From the NCBI RefSeq assembly GCF_900215355.1, contig NZ_OBEA01000006.1, positions 269,061 through 333,060 on the forward strand: a DNA stretch of 64,000 nucleotides, read 5' to 3'. The notes below the pieces were generated by a model. That model worked only from the letters and a program-made list of their open reading frames with translations. It ran no database searches and was not told the DNA's origin. This DNA comes from Pseudooceanicola antarcticus. GTDB lineage: Bacteria; Pseudomonadota; Alphaproteobacteria; Rhodobacterales; Rhodobacteraceae. The position numbers were made by a program, and so were the translations under genes. The stretch's first letter is position 1, and every line of letters starts with the position of its first letter. Below are positions 10,907-20,081 of the stretch, in pieces.

Positions 10907-11446
10907 TCATTGCCCCGCGGCGCGGGCCAGGGCCGGGCGGATGGTGCTTTCCAGCACGCGTTCGGTGATCGGCCCGGCGAAACGGGTGACGACACGGCCC
11001 TCGCCGTCGATGACGAAAGTCTCGGGCACGCCATAGAGCCCCCAGTTGAGCCCCATGCGGCCGCTCTCGTCGGCGCCGATGGCGCGGTAGGGATCGCCCA
11101 GCTCGGCCAGGAAGCCAAGCGCCGCGTCGGGCTTGTCCTTGTAGTTGACGCCGTAGATCGACAGGCCCTCGGCCTCGGCCAGCTGCATCAGGTTCGGGTG
11201 CTCGATGCGGCAGGGCGCGCACCAGGAGGCCCAAAAATTCACCAGCTTGACCTCGCCATCGGACAGGGTCTCGTCCGAGAAGGCCGGCAGATCGCCGAGC
11301 GGGGTCACCACCACGGCGGGCGCGGGCTTGCCCGCAAGCGCGGTCGGCAGCTGGTCGGGGTCCTCGCGCTGCATGCCGAGGAAGAACATCAGCGCCAGCC
11401 CGGCAAAGGCCACGGGCGGCAGCAGCATCAGCGGTTTGATCTTCAT
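10907..11446 (-). CDS. ccmG: Cytochrome c biogenesis thiol:disulfide interchange protein CcmG/DsbE
   Basis: A 179-residue membrane-anchored periplasmic thioredoxin that keeps apocytochrome c haem-binding cysteines, or CcmH, reduced in System I maturation. One N-terminal membrane anchor (about residues 6-25) is followed by a thioredoxin fold with the active site WCAPC (in FWASWCAPCRIEHP) and the cis-proline segment YGVPETFVID, both typical of CcmG. It is the last gene of the ccmABCDG run. Its ATG overlaps the ccmD stop by four bases, so translation is coupled. The remaining System I genes ccmE, F and H are not in the window, while ccmI lies at 44.4 kb. Confidence 0.94.
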   Translation of the reverse strand: MKIKPLMLLPPVAFAGLALMFFLGMQREDPDQLPTALAGKPAPAVVVTPLGDLPAFSDETLSDGEVKLVNFWASWCAPCRIEHPNLMQLAEAEGLSIYGVNYKDKPDAALGFLAELGDPYRAIGADESGRMGLNWGLYGVPETFVIDGEGRVVTRFAGPITERVLESTIRPALARAAGQ

Positions 11447-11592
11447 TTCTTCGTCCTTGCCTCGACCTCGGCCAGCTCTGCCCTGACGCGCCGCGCCCGC
11501 CAGAGGCTGACACCCGTCAGCGCCAGCAGCAGCAGGAGCGACACCCCGTAGGCCGACAGCACCGTGGCCGCGTATTTTCCAAGTTCAGGCAT
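11443..11592 (-). CDS. ccmD: Haem exporter protein CcmD
   Basis: A 49-residue single-span membrane protein. CcmD stabilises the CcmC-CcmE-haem complex and aids release of holo-CcmE from CcmABC. A hydrophobic helix (YGVSLLLLLALTGVSLW) is followed by a basic and charged tail (RARRVRAELAEVEARTKK), the normal CcmD layout with the tail in the cytosol. A longer frame exists upstream inside ccmC, but ATG 11592 starts just after the ccmC stop and gives the family length. The stop overlaps the ccmG start. Confidence 0.9.
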   Translation of the reverse strand: MPELGKYAATVLSAYGVSLLLLLALTGVSLWRARRVRAELAEVEARTKK

Positions 11593-11593
11593 C

Positions 11594-12343
11594 TCAGCCC
11601 CTCCTTTCGCGCGCCACCAGGGCCCGCATCCGCCGGGCGCGGATCTCGGTCTGGGTGCGCAGCAGCACAAGCGCCACGAAGAGCAGCACAAAGCCCGCAA
11701 TGCAGACGAAGAGCGGCAGGGCGAAGACATTGCTCACCCGCTCTTCGGTATCGCCCGCCAGCGCGCCCGCGCGCATCACCGAGGCGCCCTGGTGCAGCCC
11801 CTGGTTCCAGAAGTTCACCGCGTAGCGCGACAGAACGGCAAAGACCGATCCGACGATACAGAGGATCGAGGTCAGGTCGGCGGCGGTGTCGTCATCCTCG
11901 ACCGCGGCCCAGAGGGCGATGTAGCCGAGGTAGAACAGGAAGAGGATCAGGAAGGAGGTCAGCCGAGGGTCCCAGACCCACCAGGTGCCCCACATCGGCT
12001 GGCCCCAGATGGCGCCCGTGGCGAGGGCGATCATGGTCATCACGGCGCCGATCGGGGCCGCGGCGCGGGCCGCCAGGGCGCTGACGTGGTGGCGCCGGAT
12101 CAGCCAGATCAGCGAGGCCAGCAGCATCATGAACCAGGCATTGATCGCCATCAGCGCCGAGGGCACATGCAGGTAGATGATCTTCACGGTCGAGCCCTGG
12201 CGGTAGTCCTCGGGGGTAAAGAAGAACCCCCAGATCAGCCCGACGACGAGGCAGGCCACCGAGGCCCAGGTCACGGCAGGCAGGACCCGCTGCGAGGTCT
12301 CGATGAATTTCTTCGGATTGGCATATTCCCAGAGAGAGCGCAT
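11594..12343 (-). CDS. ccmC: Haem exporter/handling protein CcmC
   Basis: A 249-residue inner-membrane protein with six predicted helices that loads haem onto CcmE. The tryptophan-rich haem-handling motif WGTWWVWDPRLTS is intact in the second periplasmic loop, with the flanking histidines in IIYLHVPSA and NQGLHQGAS. Start ATG 12343 gives MRSLWEYANPKKF, the usual CcmC beginning; an in-frame GTG 13 codons upstream (12382) is less likely. AGGAGG lies about 12 bases before the ATG. It is separated from ccmB by about 40 bp, the only real gap inside the cluster. Confidence 0.94.
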   Translation of the reverse strand: MRSLWEYANPKKFIETSQRVLPAVTWASVACLVVGLIWGFFFTPEDYRQGSTVKIIYLHVPSALMAINAWFMMLLASLIWLIRRHHVSALAARAAAPIGAVMTMIALATGAIWGQPMWGTWWVWDPRLTSFLILFLFYLGYIALWAAVEDDDTAADLTSILCIVGSVFAVLSRYAVNFWNQGLHQGASVMRAGALAGDTEERVSNVFALPLFVCIAGFVLLFVALVLLRTQTEIRARRMRALVARERRG

Positions 12344-12383
12344 AGCTTCCCATATCCTCCTGGCGTCCCGAGGGACATTCACA

Positions 12384-13040
12384 TCATCGCAAGTTCACGC
12401 GCAAGACCGCGGCGCTGGCAAAGGGCAGCAGCGCCAGAGTGCCGCAGGTGATCCCCGCCAGCAGCAGCAGGGGCGTCTGAACCGCAAGCCCCTCGGCGCC
12501 GCGCCTTGCCACCTCGGCGCCGAATATCAGGGTCGGCACGTAGAGCGGCAGGACGATCAGGCTCAGCAGCAAGCCGCCGCGCTTCAGCCCCACGGTCAGC
12601 GCCGCGCCGAAGGTGCCCAGCACGGACAGCGCCGGGGTGCCGATCAGCAGCGAGACGAAGAGCCAGGCAAAGCCCGGTCCCGGCAGGTTCAGCATCAGCC
12701 CCAGCAGGGGGGCGGCCACCACCAGCGGCAGCCCCGTGGTGATCCAATGGGCCAGAGCCTTCATGGTGACGATGCCTTCCAGTGGCAGCGGCGCGGTGGC
12801 CAGCAGCTCCAGCGAGCCGTCCTCGCGGTCCAGCGCGAAGATCCGGTCGAGCGACAACAGGCAGGCCAGCAGCGCGCCGACCCAGAGGATGCCCGGCGCG
12901 ATGCGCGCCAGCAGCGCCCCTTCGGGTCCGACGCCGAAGGCCACCAGCGCCACGAGGATCAGGTAGAAGGCCAGGCCCAGGCCGAAGCCTCCGCCCGCCC
13001 GCAGGGCCAGGGTCAGGTCCCGTCTCAGCAGCGCGATCAC
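12384..13040 (-). CDS. ccmB: Haem exporter permease CcmB
   Basis: A 218-residue six-helix permease that partners CcmA; the CcmAB ATPase drives release of haem-loaded CcmE from CcmC. Family marks include the N-terminal RRDLTLALR, and [19 protein letters not shown] after the second helix. Translation starts at GTG 13040, which overlaps the ccmA stop (GTGA), so the two are tightly coupled. Length matches the family (about 220). Confidence 0.94.
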   Translation of the reverse strand: MIALLRRDLTLALRAGGGFGLGLAFYLILVALVAFGVGPEGALLARIAPGILWVGALLACLLSLDRIFALDREDGSLELLATAPLPLEGIVTMKALAHWITTGLPLVVAAPLLGLMLNLPGPGFAWLFVSLLIGTPALSVLGTFGAALTVGLKRGGLLLSLIVLPLYVPTLIFGAEVARRGAEGLAVQTPLLLLAGITCGTLALLPFASAAVLRVNLR

Positions 13041-13663
13041 AGGAAGGCCCCGCCGAATGCATCGTCGAAATCGTCCATCTCGGCTCTGGCCTTCAGCGGG
13101 CCCAGGTCCAGCACCGCCGCCTCGGGCAGGCCAAGGTCGATATGGGTGGCGATCACCGCCATGCCGCCGCCCGCCAGATGCGCCCGCACGGCCTCGGCGA
13201 AGAGCGCGACCGAGGCCGCGTCGAGCGAGACCGTCGGCTCATCCAGCAGCCAGAGCGCCCGGCCCGTCACCATCATCCGCGCCAGCCCCAGCCGGCGCTT
13301 CTGCCCGGCCGAGAGCATCCCCGCCTGGCGGTCGCGCAGCGCTTCCAGGTCGAAGGCCGCCAGCGCCGGGGCGATATCGGACAGCCCGTGTACCGCGGCC
13401 CAGAACGTCAGGTTCTCGGTCACGCTCATCTGCGCCTTCAGGCCATCCGCATGGGCCCCATAGGCAGCGAGCTCGCGGTCGAAGCCGATCTCTCCGCCGC
13501 GCGGGTCCTGCAGCCCGGCAAGGCAGCGCAGCAGCGTCGTCTTGCCCGAGCCATTGGGCCCGCGCAGGATCAGCGCCTGCCCCGGCGCCAGCGTGAAGCT
13601 GACGCCCTCCAGCAGGGCCACGCCGCCACGGGCGACGCAGAGATCTTTGACGCGCATATCCAT
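13037..13663 (-). CDS. ccmA: Haem exporter ATP-binding protein CcmA
   Basis: A 208-residue ABC ATPase, the energising subunit of CcmABC. Walker A is GPNGSGKTT, the signature is the CcmA form [15 protein letters not shown], and Walker B is [12 protein letters not shown], with the switch histidine in IATHIDLG. It is the first gene of the minus-strand ccmA-B-C-D-G operon, so the promoter should lie in 13664-13885. That gap also contains a dispersed repeat copy. The product is short for an ABC ATPase, as usual for CcmA. Confidence 0.95.
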   Translation of the reverse strand: MDMRVKDLCVARGGVALLEGVSFTLAPGQALILRGPNGSGKTTLLRCLAGLQDPRGGEIGFDRELAAYGAHADGLKAQMSVTENLTFWAAVHGLSDIAPALAAFDLEALRDRQAGMLSAGQKRRLGLARMMVTGRALWLLDEPTVSLDAASVALFAEAVRAHLAGGGMAVIATHIDLGLPEAAVLDLGPLKARAEMDDFDDAFGGAFL

Positions 13664-13753
13664 GTGAAACCCTTAACCCGTTCCGCTGCCGCGCAAAAGA
13701 CGCCACGAGGGCACCCCCTGTCCTTGATCTGGCGCAGATGGCACGGGGGGATC

Positions 13754-13788
13754 GCCTCCGGCGGGAGTATTTTCAGCCTGGTGATGAC
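13754..13788 (+). repeat. Dispersed repeat, copy 2
   Basis: CGCCTCCGGCGGGAGTATTT followed by TCAGCCTGGTGATGA. It shares the GAGTATTTTCAGCCTGGTGATG core with the copies at 23973-24036 and, inverted, 24131-24168, and nearly all of it with 8961-9022. It lies in the gap between ccmA and the Mth938-like gene and lacks the GGGGGCTCTGCCCCC head. Confidence 0.8.
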
Positions 13789-13885
13789 ATGGGGCGCCGT
13801 GCCCTTGCATCACCGGGCCGGACATACGCCCGCCTGAGGCAGGTCCGGGCCGCCCGAGGCCCGCGGCCGGTGGTTGGTCAGAAGG

Positions 13886-14239
13886 TCAGACAGGCAGCAG
13901 CGCGGCGGCGATGCGGCGGCCTTCGGAAAGCAGCACGTTGAAGCTGCGGCAGGCCGTGGGGGTGGCCATGGGCTCGATCCCGATACCGGCCTCCTCGAGC
14001 GCTTCGCGCAGGGCCGTGGGAACCGGGCGCATCTCGGCGCCGGTGCCCAGCAGGATCACATCGACATCCCCCGCCAGCGTTAGCAGCGGGTCGGTGTCGG
14101 TCTCGCCGCCCCAGGGGCGGGTGGAATTGGCCAGCACGAGGACCGGCGCGGGCACGGCCTCGGCGCCGATGCGGATGAAGCCCGGTCCGTAGCCGTCGAT
14201 GGGGCGCGCGTGGTCATAGGAGATTTCGACGAGTTCCAT
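13886..14239 (-). CDS. Mth938-like (DUF498) protein
   Basis: A 117-residue cytosolic protein of the Mth938/DUF498/NDUFAF3-like family. Recognisable parts are the N-terminal YDHARPIDGYGPGFIRI, the central VILLGTGAEMRP loop and the C-terminal ACRSFNVLLSEGRRIAAALL helix. Members of this family occur next to secDF and ccm genes in Alphaproteobacteria, and mitochondrial relatives assist complex I assembly; the bacterial role is not settled. The reading frame stays open far upstream through the permease gene, but ATG 14239 has GGAG about eight bases before it and gives the family length. It is probably in one operon with the genes upstream (TauE-like, secF, secD, yajC). Confidence 0.85.
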   Translation of the reverse strand: MELVEISYDHARPIDGYGPGFIRIGAEAVPAPVLVLANSTRPWGGETDTDPLLTLAGDVDVILLGTGAEMRPVPTALREALEEAGIGIEPMATPTACRSFNVLLSEGRRIAAALLPV

Positions 14240-14253
14240 GGAGGTCTCCGACG

Positions 14254-15021
14254 TCAGGATTGAAAGAGCGGCAGGCCCGAGAGGATCGCCAGGGCGATCA
14301 CCCCGTAGGCCACCCGCCGATAGGCGGTTTCGCGGTCCGGGGCGAAGGCGCGCTGGCCAGCCAGCGTGCCCGCAGCATAGGGCAGAGCCAGCACCAGCGC
14401 CAGCCAGAGGGCATCGGCGCTGACCCGTCCCTGCCAGAACATGCCGGCGATCAGGCCCAGGTCGAGCAGGGCGAGAAAGACGATGGTATTGGCCCGCACC
14501 ACCGCGGCACCTGCGGCGCCGGCCAGGTAGAAGAGGATCACCGGCGGTCCGGTCAGCCCGGTGGTGCCGCCCAGCACGCCCGCGACCGCGCCAACCGCCA
14601 GCAGGCCCGGCCAGTTGACCCGGCCCTCGTAGCGCCAGCCCGTGGCAAGTGCCAGCAGGGTCAGCCCCGCCACCCCGGTCACGCACCAGCGCAGCACCTC
14701 CTGCTCGAGCCAGCCCAGAAGCCAGAGCCCGAGCGGCGCCGCGGCCACCGCCGCCAGGGCCAGCGTGCCCACCTCGCGCAGGTCGGCCTGGCGCAGGGCA
14801 CGCGGCACGATGACGGGCCAGGACAGCACGCCCATGCCCATCATGGCCACGATTGCATAGGGAAGAGGCAGGAAGATGCCGGCGACCGGCATGATGATCA
14901 GCGCCGAGCCGAAGCCCGCGAAGCCCCGGACGCCACCGGCCACCAGGCAGGTCAGCAGAAGCCATGGCAGTCCGGGTGTGGCGAGGGCCTGGATGAGGCC
15001 CTCGCCGATCATGTCGGCCAT
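14254..15021 (-). CDS. TauE/SafE (TSUP) family permease
   Basis: A 255-residue polytopic membrane protein with about eight helices in two repeats, as in the TSUP family (sulfite/organosulfonate exporters and related carriers). Typical features are the first-repeat GGVRGFAGFGSALI and the second-repeat GGTTGLTGPPVILFYLAG, which mirror each other. The start ATG 15021 lies one base beyond the secF stop. A longer GTG start inside secF (15057) would add twelve polar residues and is less likely. The substrate is unknown; sulfur oxyanions are the usual guess. Its place between secF and the Mth938-like gene suggests co-transcription only. Confidence 0.87.
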   Translation of the reverse strand: MADMIGEGLIQALATPGLPWLLLTCLVAGGVRGFAGFGSALIIMPVAGIFLPLPYAIVAMMGMGVLSWPVIVPRALRQADLREVGTLALAAVAAAPLGLWLLGWLEQEVLRWCVTGVAGLTLLALATGWRYEGRVNWPGLLAVGAVAGVLGGTTGLTGPPVILFYLAGAAGAAVVRANTIVFLALLDLGLIAGMFWQGRVSADALWLALVLALPYAAGTLAGQRAFAPDRETAYRRVAYGVIALAILSGLPLFQS

Positions 15022-15022
15022 C

Positions 15023-15991
15023 TCAGGCGTCGATATTGGCGAATTGCGTACCGGCACCGCCCGAGGGCTTGGACCAGTCGCGTTTCACGCCCAGCCAGAG
15101 CACCACGTTCTTGGCCACGTAGACCGAGGAATAGGTGCCGACCACGACGCCCCAGGTGATGGCGAAGACGAAGCTGCGGATCACGTCGCCGCCCAGCACC
15201 AGCAGCGCGATCAGGGCGATCAGCGTGGTGCCCGAGGTCATGATGGTCCGGCTCAGGGTCTCGTTGACCGAGAGGTTCATCACGTCGATCAGCGCCTTCT
15301 GCTTGTACTTCCTCAGGTTCTCTCGCAGGCGGTCGAAGATCACCACGGTATCGTTGATCGAATAGCCGATGATGGTCAGCAGCGCCGCGATGGTCGCCAG
15401 ATCGAAGCGGATCTGCAGCGCCGAGAAGATGCCGATGGTCAGGATCACGTCGTGGAACAGCGCGAAGACCGCCCCCAGCGAGAACTGCCATTCGAAGCGC
15501 AGCCAGATGTAGAAGAGGATCGCCGCCAGCGCCGCGCCGACCGCCAGAACGGCCGTGCGGATCAGTTCGCCCGAGACCTTGGGCCCGACGCTTTCCACGC
15601 TGGTGAAACGGATCGAGGGGTCGACCTCCTGCAGCGCCGCCTCGACGGTGGCGATGGTGTCGGAGGCCACGGCCTGCTGGTCGTCCTGGGACTGGATGCG
15701 GATCATCGCCACGTGTTCATTGGCGGCGAAGGAGGGGTCGAAGACCTCGGAGATCACCACGTCGCCCAGGCCAAGCGGGTCGATGGCGGCGCGGTAGTCG
15801 GCCACTTCGACGGAGCTTTCGGACTGGGTGCGGATGGTGGTGCCGCCACGGAAGTCGATGCCGAAGTTCAGACCCACCACCAGCCAGAGCACCAGCGAGA
15901 CGGCCATGAGCACGCCCGAGATGCCGAAGGTGACAAAGCGGTACTTGAAGAAGTCGTAGTTGGTGTCCTGGGGAACCAGTCTCAGCCTCAT
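15023..15991 (-). CDS. secF: Protein translocase subunit SecF
   Basis: A 322-residue inner-membrane protein. With SecD it uses the proton gradient to pull secreted proteins through SecYEG on the periplasmic side. It has an N-terminal helix, a periplasmic P1-like domain beginning with the conserved NFGIDFRGGT, and five C-terminal helices containing GYSINDTVVIFDRLREN and the TTSGTTLIAL-type RND segment. It follows secD with a one-base gap. Confidence 0.96.
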   Translation of the reverse strand: MRLRLVPQDTNYDFFKYRFVTFGISGVLMAVSLVLWLVVGLNFGIDFRGGTTIRTQSESSVEVADYRAAIDPLGLGDVVISEVFDPSFAANEHVAMIRIQSQDDQQAVASDTIATVEAALQEVDPSIRFTSVESVGPKVSGELIRTAVLAVGAALAAILFYIWLRFEWQFSLGAVFALFHDVILTIGIFSALQIRFDLATIAALLTIIGYSINDTVVIFDRLRENLRKYKQKALIDVMNLSVNETLSRTIMTSGTTLIALIALLVLGGDVIRSFVFAITWGVVVGTYSSVYVAKNVVLWLGVKRDWSKPSGGAGTQFANIDA

Positions 15992-15992
15992 G

Positions 15993-17636
15993 TCAGACCT
16001 CCAGAGTCTTGGGCCGCGCCCGTTCGAACCACATCACCACCAGCAGGCGGGTGATGTAGATGGCCGTGAAGACCGATGTGATGATGCCAAGGCCCAGGGT
16101 CACCGCGAAGCCGCGCACCGGACCGGAGCCCAGCACAAAGAGGATCACCGCCACGATGAAGGTGGTGATATTGGCGTCGATGATGGCGGAAAGCGCCCGG
16201 TCATAGCCCAGCTCGATGGCGCGGGCCGGCCCCTTGGCGGTCTTCAGTTCCTCGCGGATGCGCTCGAAGACCAGCACGTTGGCGTCCACCGCCATGCCGA
16301 TGGTCAGCACGATGCCCGCGATACCCGGCAGGGTCAGCGTGGCGCCGATGAGGCTGAGCAGGCCGAAGATCAGGCCCACGTTGAGGATCAGCGCGATATT
16401 GGCGAAGAGACCGAATAGGCCGTAGCTGGCCCCCATGAAGACCAGCACCGCGATACCGGCGACGATACAGGCGATCTTGCCGGCCTGGATGCTGTCAGCG
16501 CCCAGTTCCGGCCCGATGGTCCGCTCTTCCAGGAAGTCCAGACCGGCGGGCAGCGCGCCCGCGCGCAGCAGCACGGCCAGGTTGGTGCTTTCCTCGACGG
16601 TGAAATTGCCGGTGATGATGCCCGACCCGCCCGAGATATGGGCCTGGATGACCGGGGCGGAGATCACCTCGTTATCGAGCACGATGGCGAAGGGGTTTCC
16701 GATGTTCTGGGCGGTGTAATCGCCGAACTTGCGCGCGCCCGAGGGGTTGAAGCGGAAAGAGACCGCCGCATTGCCGTTCTGGTCGAAGGAGGGCTGCGCA
16801 TCGACCAGCTCCTCGCCCGAGACCACGGCGGCCTGTTCCAGCACGTAGTAGAGACCCTCCTGGTCGGCGGAGGGCAGAACCTCCTGCCCGGCAGGGACAC
16901 GGCTGTCGGGGTCCGAGGTCGAGGTGACCACCGGCTGGAAGTTGAGCTGTGCGGTGGTGCCGATGATCGCCTTCAGCTCATCCGCGCTGCCGATGCCGGG
17001 CACCTGGATCAGGATGCGGTCGGCACCCTGGCGCTGGATGGTGGGCTCTCGCGTGCCGACCTCGTCGATACGGCGGCGGATGATCTCGAGCGACTGGCGC
17101 ACGGTGCGGTCGTCGGTGGCGACGCGCTCGGCCTCGGAGAGCTGAACGGTCAGCAGATCGCCCTCGCCGCTGACCACGATGTCGCTTGCGCCGGCGCCGG
17201 TGAGCGAGGTGACCGGACGCGCCAGCCCCCGCACCAGCTTGACCGCGCGGTCAAGGCCGGCAGGATCGCCGATACGCACCGCGAGGGTGCCGTCGTCAGA
17301 GGGTTGCAGGCGGATCGTGCCGACCTCGCCCCGGTGGTCGCGCAGCAGGTTGCGGACCTCGGGCCAGAGCCCTTCCATCCGCGTCTGGTAGACCTCTTCG
17401 ACCTTCACCTCGGCGAGCAGATGCGCACCGCCGCGCAGGTCGAGGCCCAGGTTCACCAGGCCGGAGGGCAGGAAGCCAGGCCATCCCTCGACGCCCGTGC
17501 TGTCGCCCGCCTGGGCCGCGACCTTGTCGTTATAGGCTTCCACGCGTCCGTAGAAGCCGTTCGGAAGGGCCAAGAGCAGACCGAGGGCGACAAGCCCCCA
17601 GATCAGGACCCGTTTCCACGTCTCGATTTGCAGCAT
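15993..17636 (-). CDS. secD: Protein translocase subunit SecD
   Basis: A 547-residue RND-family inner-membrane protein, shorter than the E. coli form (615) but normal for Rhodobacterales. After the first helix comes GLDLRGGAHLL, the P1 head and base region, then the C-terminal six-helix unit with FGLLSLIGATLTLPGIAGIV and the proton-path motif GMAVDANVLVFERIREE, including the conserved Asp. It interacts with SecF, YajC and SecYEG. The ATG 17636 has a purine-rich GAGGAAGGGG just upstream. It is 33 bp from yajC in the same operon. Confidence 0.97.
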   Translation of the reverse strand: MLQIETWKRVLIWGLVALGLLLALPNGFYGRVEAYNDKVAAQAGDSTGVEGWPGFLPSGLVNLGLDLRGGAHLLAEVKVEEVYQTRMEGLWPEVRNLLRDHRGEVGTIRLQPSDDGTLAVRIGDPAGLDRAVKLVRGLARPVTSLTGAGASDIVVSGEGDLLTVQLSEAERVATDDRTVRQSLEIIRRRIDEVGTREPTIQRQGADRILIQVPGIGSADELKAIIGTTAQLNFQPVVTSTSDPDSRVPAGQEVLPSADQEGLYYVLEQAAVVSGEELVDAQPSFDQNGNAAVSFRFNPSGARKFGDYTAQNIGNPFAIVLDNEVISAPVIQAHISGGSGIITGNFTVEESTNLAVLLRAGALPAGLDFLEERTIGPELGADSIQAGKIACIVAGIAVLVFMGASYGLFGLFANIALILNVGLIFGLLSLIGATLTLPGIAGIVLTIGMAVDANVLVFERIREELKTAKGPARAIELGYDRALSAIIDANITTFIVAVILFVLGSGPVRGFAVTLGLGIITSVFTAIYITRLLVVMWFERARPKTLEV

Positions 17637-17669
17637 CTTGGCCCCTTCCTCGGGTTAGCCTTCGGGGCC

Positions 17670-17960
17670 TTACTTCGCCTCGGCGGGTTCGGTCTTGGAG
17701 ACGACCTGCGCCAGGGTGGAGCGGATGACACGGACCTTCACGCCCTCGGCGATCTCGACCTCGATCTCGCCGTCTTCCTTGACCTTGGACACCTTGCCGA
17801 TGATCCCGCCCTGGGTGATCACCTGGTCGCCGCGACGCACGCCTTCGACCATGGCCTTGTGTTCCTTCATCTTCTTCTGCTGCGGCCGGATGAGCAGGAA
17901 GTACATGATCGCAAAGATCAGGATCAGCGGCAGGAATTGCGCCATCGCGTTGGTTTCCAT
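17670..17960 (-). CDS. yajC: Preprotein translocase subunit YajC
   Basis: A 96-residue single-span membrane protein that accompanies SecDF. The helix FLPLILIFAIMYFLLI is followed by the hallmark RPQQKKMKEH and a small cytosolic beta domain (VRRGDQVITQGGIIGKV). A much longer open frame runs upstream, but ATG 17960 has GAGGA nine bases before it and gives the family length. It is the first gene of the yajC-secD-secF run. The upstream gap 17961-18333 (373 bp) contains a palindromic repeat and otherwise nothing recognised, and must hold the promoter. Confidence 0.95.
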   Translation of the reverse strand: METNAMAQFLPLILIFAIMYFLLIRPQQKKMKEHKAMVEGVRRGDQVITQGGIIGKVSKVKEDGEIEVEIAEGVKVRVIRSTLAQVVSKTEPAEAK

Positions 17961-18130
17961 GAAGGGTCCTCTTTCATCTGTCTGCGGGGAACCCCGCTGA
18001 ATTTTGCCGGAACCTATGTGTGGCCGGGGGGGATTGCAAGGAGGGATGCTCGCTGCCGCAGGGCCGCTTGCCCCCGCCGCCACCCCGCCAGGTCGCCCGC
18101 GCGACGGCCCCGAAGCCCGCAGGTCAGGCA

Positions 18131-18156
18131 AAGGTGGGTTCGCACCCACCCTACGG
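18131..18156. repeat. Palindromic GGTGGGT repeat, copy A
   Basis: AGGTGGGTTCGCACCCACC is a near-perfect hairpin (GGTGGGT with ACCCACC, loop TCGC), followed by CTACGG. A related copy lies at 19941-19966 on the other side of the pentapeptide-repeat gene. Confidence 0.7.
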
Positions 18157-18333
18157 CCCGCGACAAGCCTGCCCCGGCCAAAGCCTGTTCCGCGCAGCAC
18201 TGGCGTGGCGGCGGCATTGTGGCCTCCCTGCCCGTCCGGCCCGCCTTGCATCCGGCGCGGGTGCAAGGTTGTTGCGCCGATCCCCCTGTCGCGCCTAGCC
18301 TTTTGCCATGAAGATGACACCCCGCCCCGCCCG

Positions 18334-19860
18334 ATGAGCCGCAAGGCCCGGCCCCAGACCCGCAGCGACCGGCCCGAGGCCCGGCTGGCCCGCCGTCGCG
18401 CCAGGGGCCCTGCCCCCATGCGCACCCCCTCGGTGATCCAGCGGATCGACACCCTGGTGCGCAAGGGCACCTCGGCTTTCTTCCTGCTGCTGACCTTCCT
18501 CGCCTTCGCGGTGATCACCCTGGCCACGGTCTCGGATGCGGATTTCTTCCTGCCCTCGCGCCAGACCACCCTGCCGATCCTCGATGCCGAGATCCCCACG
18601 GTCTATCTCTTCTACGTCGCCCCGCCGCTGATCCTGGCGCTCTACGGCAACCTGCACCTGCAGCTGATGAAGCTCTGGGACACGCTGGGAGAGGCCCTGA
18701 CCGATCTTGACGCCGCCACCCTGTCGCGGGCGGCCCATCCCTGGCTGGTGGTCGACATGGCCTTTGCCTATGGCCATGGCACGCGCCGCGCCGGCACGCC
18801 GCTTGACCGGCTCGTGGGGGTGGTCTCGGGGCTGGTGATCTTCGCCGCGACGCCGCTGACGCTGCTGCTCTTCTGGACCCGCTCCATGCCGCGCCACGAT
18901 CCGCTGCTGACCCTGGGCGTGATCGGCAGTTGCCTCTGGATCAGCCTGGTGATCAGCGCGCTGAGCCTGGTCTACCTGCGCCATCACATCCGCCAGGGCG
19001 CCCGCGCCGGGGAAGAGCCCAGCCCCAGCCCCGGACTGCGCGCCGCGTCGGTGGTCCTGGCCCTGGGCATCGCGCTCTTTTCCTGGACCTCCACCGGAGA
19101 TGGTCTGATCGACAGCGCGGTCGAGATCCAGACCGGCCTGATGGAGAGCCTGGGCGATCACCCCGAGGACGCGCTGGAGGACTTCCGCCCCGCCTGGGCC
19201 GATGCGCTGGCCGCCAGCCCGCTGAACCGGCGTCCCTTCACCCTGGCGCGCGCCGACCTGGCCGGGGTCATCTTCACGCCGAAGCCCGAGGGCTGGCTGC
19301 TCTGGGACGACGCCCTGCGCGCCGACTGGCCCGGCTGGTGTGACAGCCACGGGGTGCCGGGCCCGGTCTGCGCTCAGATCGACCCCGACCCCTGGTCCGG
19401 CCCCATCGAGCCCCCCGCCGCTCTCGGCATCGACCTGATCACCCCCTGGTGCGAGACCGGCGCGGGTCATGACGCGGGCGGAGACTTCCCCCGCTGCGCC
19501 GCTTACCTCGGCCAGCTCCGCCGCAGTTACGAGGCAGAGTGGTTTCACCGACGGATGTACCGCATCGCGGCCCTGGGCGCGCCGGATCTCTCGGGCGCCG
19601 ACCTCAGGAACGCCGATCTGAGCGGTGCCCAGATGCAGGGGGTGCGGCTCGTGGGGGCAGAGTTGCAGGGGGCGGAGCTCTCTTCGGCGCTGCTGCAGGG
19701 GGCAGACCTTCGCCAGGCGGAACTGCAGGGGGTGCGGCTGCGCGCCACCGAGCTCGCCGGGGCTGATCTGAGAGGCGCGGAACTGCGCGGCGCCACTCTG
19801 TCCGGCGCGCATCTGACCCGCGCTCTGACCGGAGGCCCCGAGGCCGGCCAGGAGCCTTAG
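18334..19860 (+). CDS. Membrane protein with C-terminal pentapeptide repeats
   Basis: A 508-residue protein. A basic N-terminus (about 45 residues rich in Arg) leads into a membrane region with four or five helices between residues about 48 and 260, such as [17 protein letters not shown] and [19 protein letters not shown] soluble domain with several Trp and Cys residues follows (about 270-400). The last 90 residues are pentapeptide repeats of A(D/N)LXX type, for example [16 protein letters not shown], which fold as a right-handed quadrilateral beta helix. The start ATG 18334 is chosen over a frame opening at 18004 because upstream codons are repeat-derived. Its function is unknown. GGTGGGT palindromes flank it on both sides, and no neighbour suggests a partner. 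Confidence 0.75.
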   Translation: MSRKARPQTRSDRPEARLARRRARGPAPMRTPSVIQRIDTLVRKGTSAFFLLLTFLAFAVITLATVSDADFFLPSRQTTLPILDAEIPTVYLFYVAPPLILALYGNLHLQLMKLWDTLGEALTDLDAATLSRAAHPWLVVDMAFAYGHGTRRAGTPLDRLVGVVSGLVIFAATPLTLLLFWTRSMPRHDPLLTLGVIGSCLWISLVISALSLVYLRHHIRQGARAGEEPSPSPGLRAASVVLALGIALFSWTSTGDGLIDSAVEIQTGLMESLGDHPEDALEDFRPAWADALAASPLNRRPFTLARADLAGVIFTPKPEGWLLWDDALRADWPGWCDSHGVPGPVCAQIDPDPWSGPIEPPAALGIDLITPWCETGAGHDAGGDFPRCAAYLGQLRRSYEAEWFHRRMYRIAALGAPDLSGADLRNADLSGAQMQGVRLVGAELQGAELSSALLQGADLRQAELQGVRLRATELAGADLRGAELRGATLSGAHLTRALTGGPEAGQEP

Positions 19861-19940
19861 GGCGGGGGCCACCCGCCCTCTTCCGCCGGCCGGCCACCGC
19901 GACATCCAGCTGCACGCTTGCTACCTACAGGAGGCTGCCG

Positions 19941-19966
19941 AAGGTGGGTTTACCCCCACCCTGCGC
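19941..19966. repeat. Palindromic GGTGGGT repeat, copy B
   Basis: AAGGTGGGTTTACCCCCACC followed by CTGCGC; it is related to the copy at 18131-18156 but with a mismatched stem. It lies in the 220-bp gap before serS. Confidence 0.65.
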
Positions 19967-20081
19967 CCTTTCCCTAGCGCCCGCCTGCCACAGCCGCCCT
20001 TTGCCCGTCACTCCCCTGTACCCTTTCGCAATCTTTTGCGGCATAAGGCCCGCACGACTCAGACCCAAAGGAGTGCAAGAC

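Noticed and set aside
17961..18333. tRNA or small RNA gene in the yajC upstream gap
   Set aside because: No cloverleaf or conserved T-loop sequence is seen; the only structure is the GGTGGGT palindrome.
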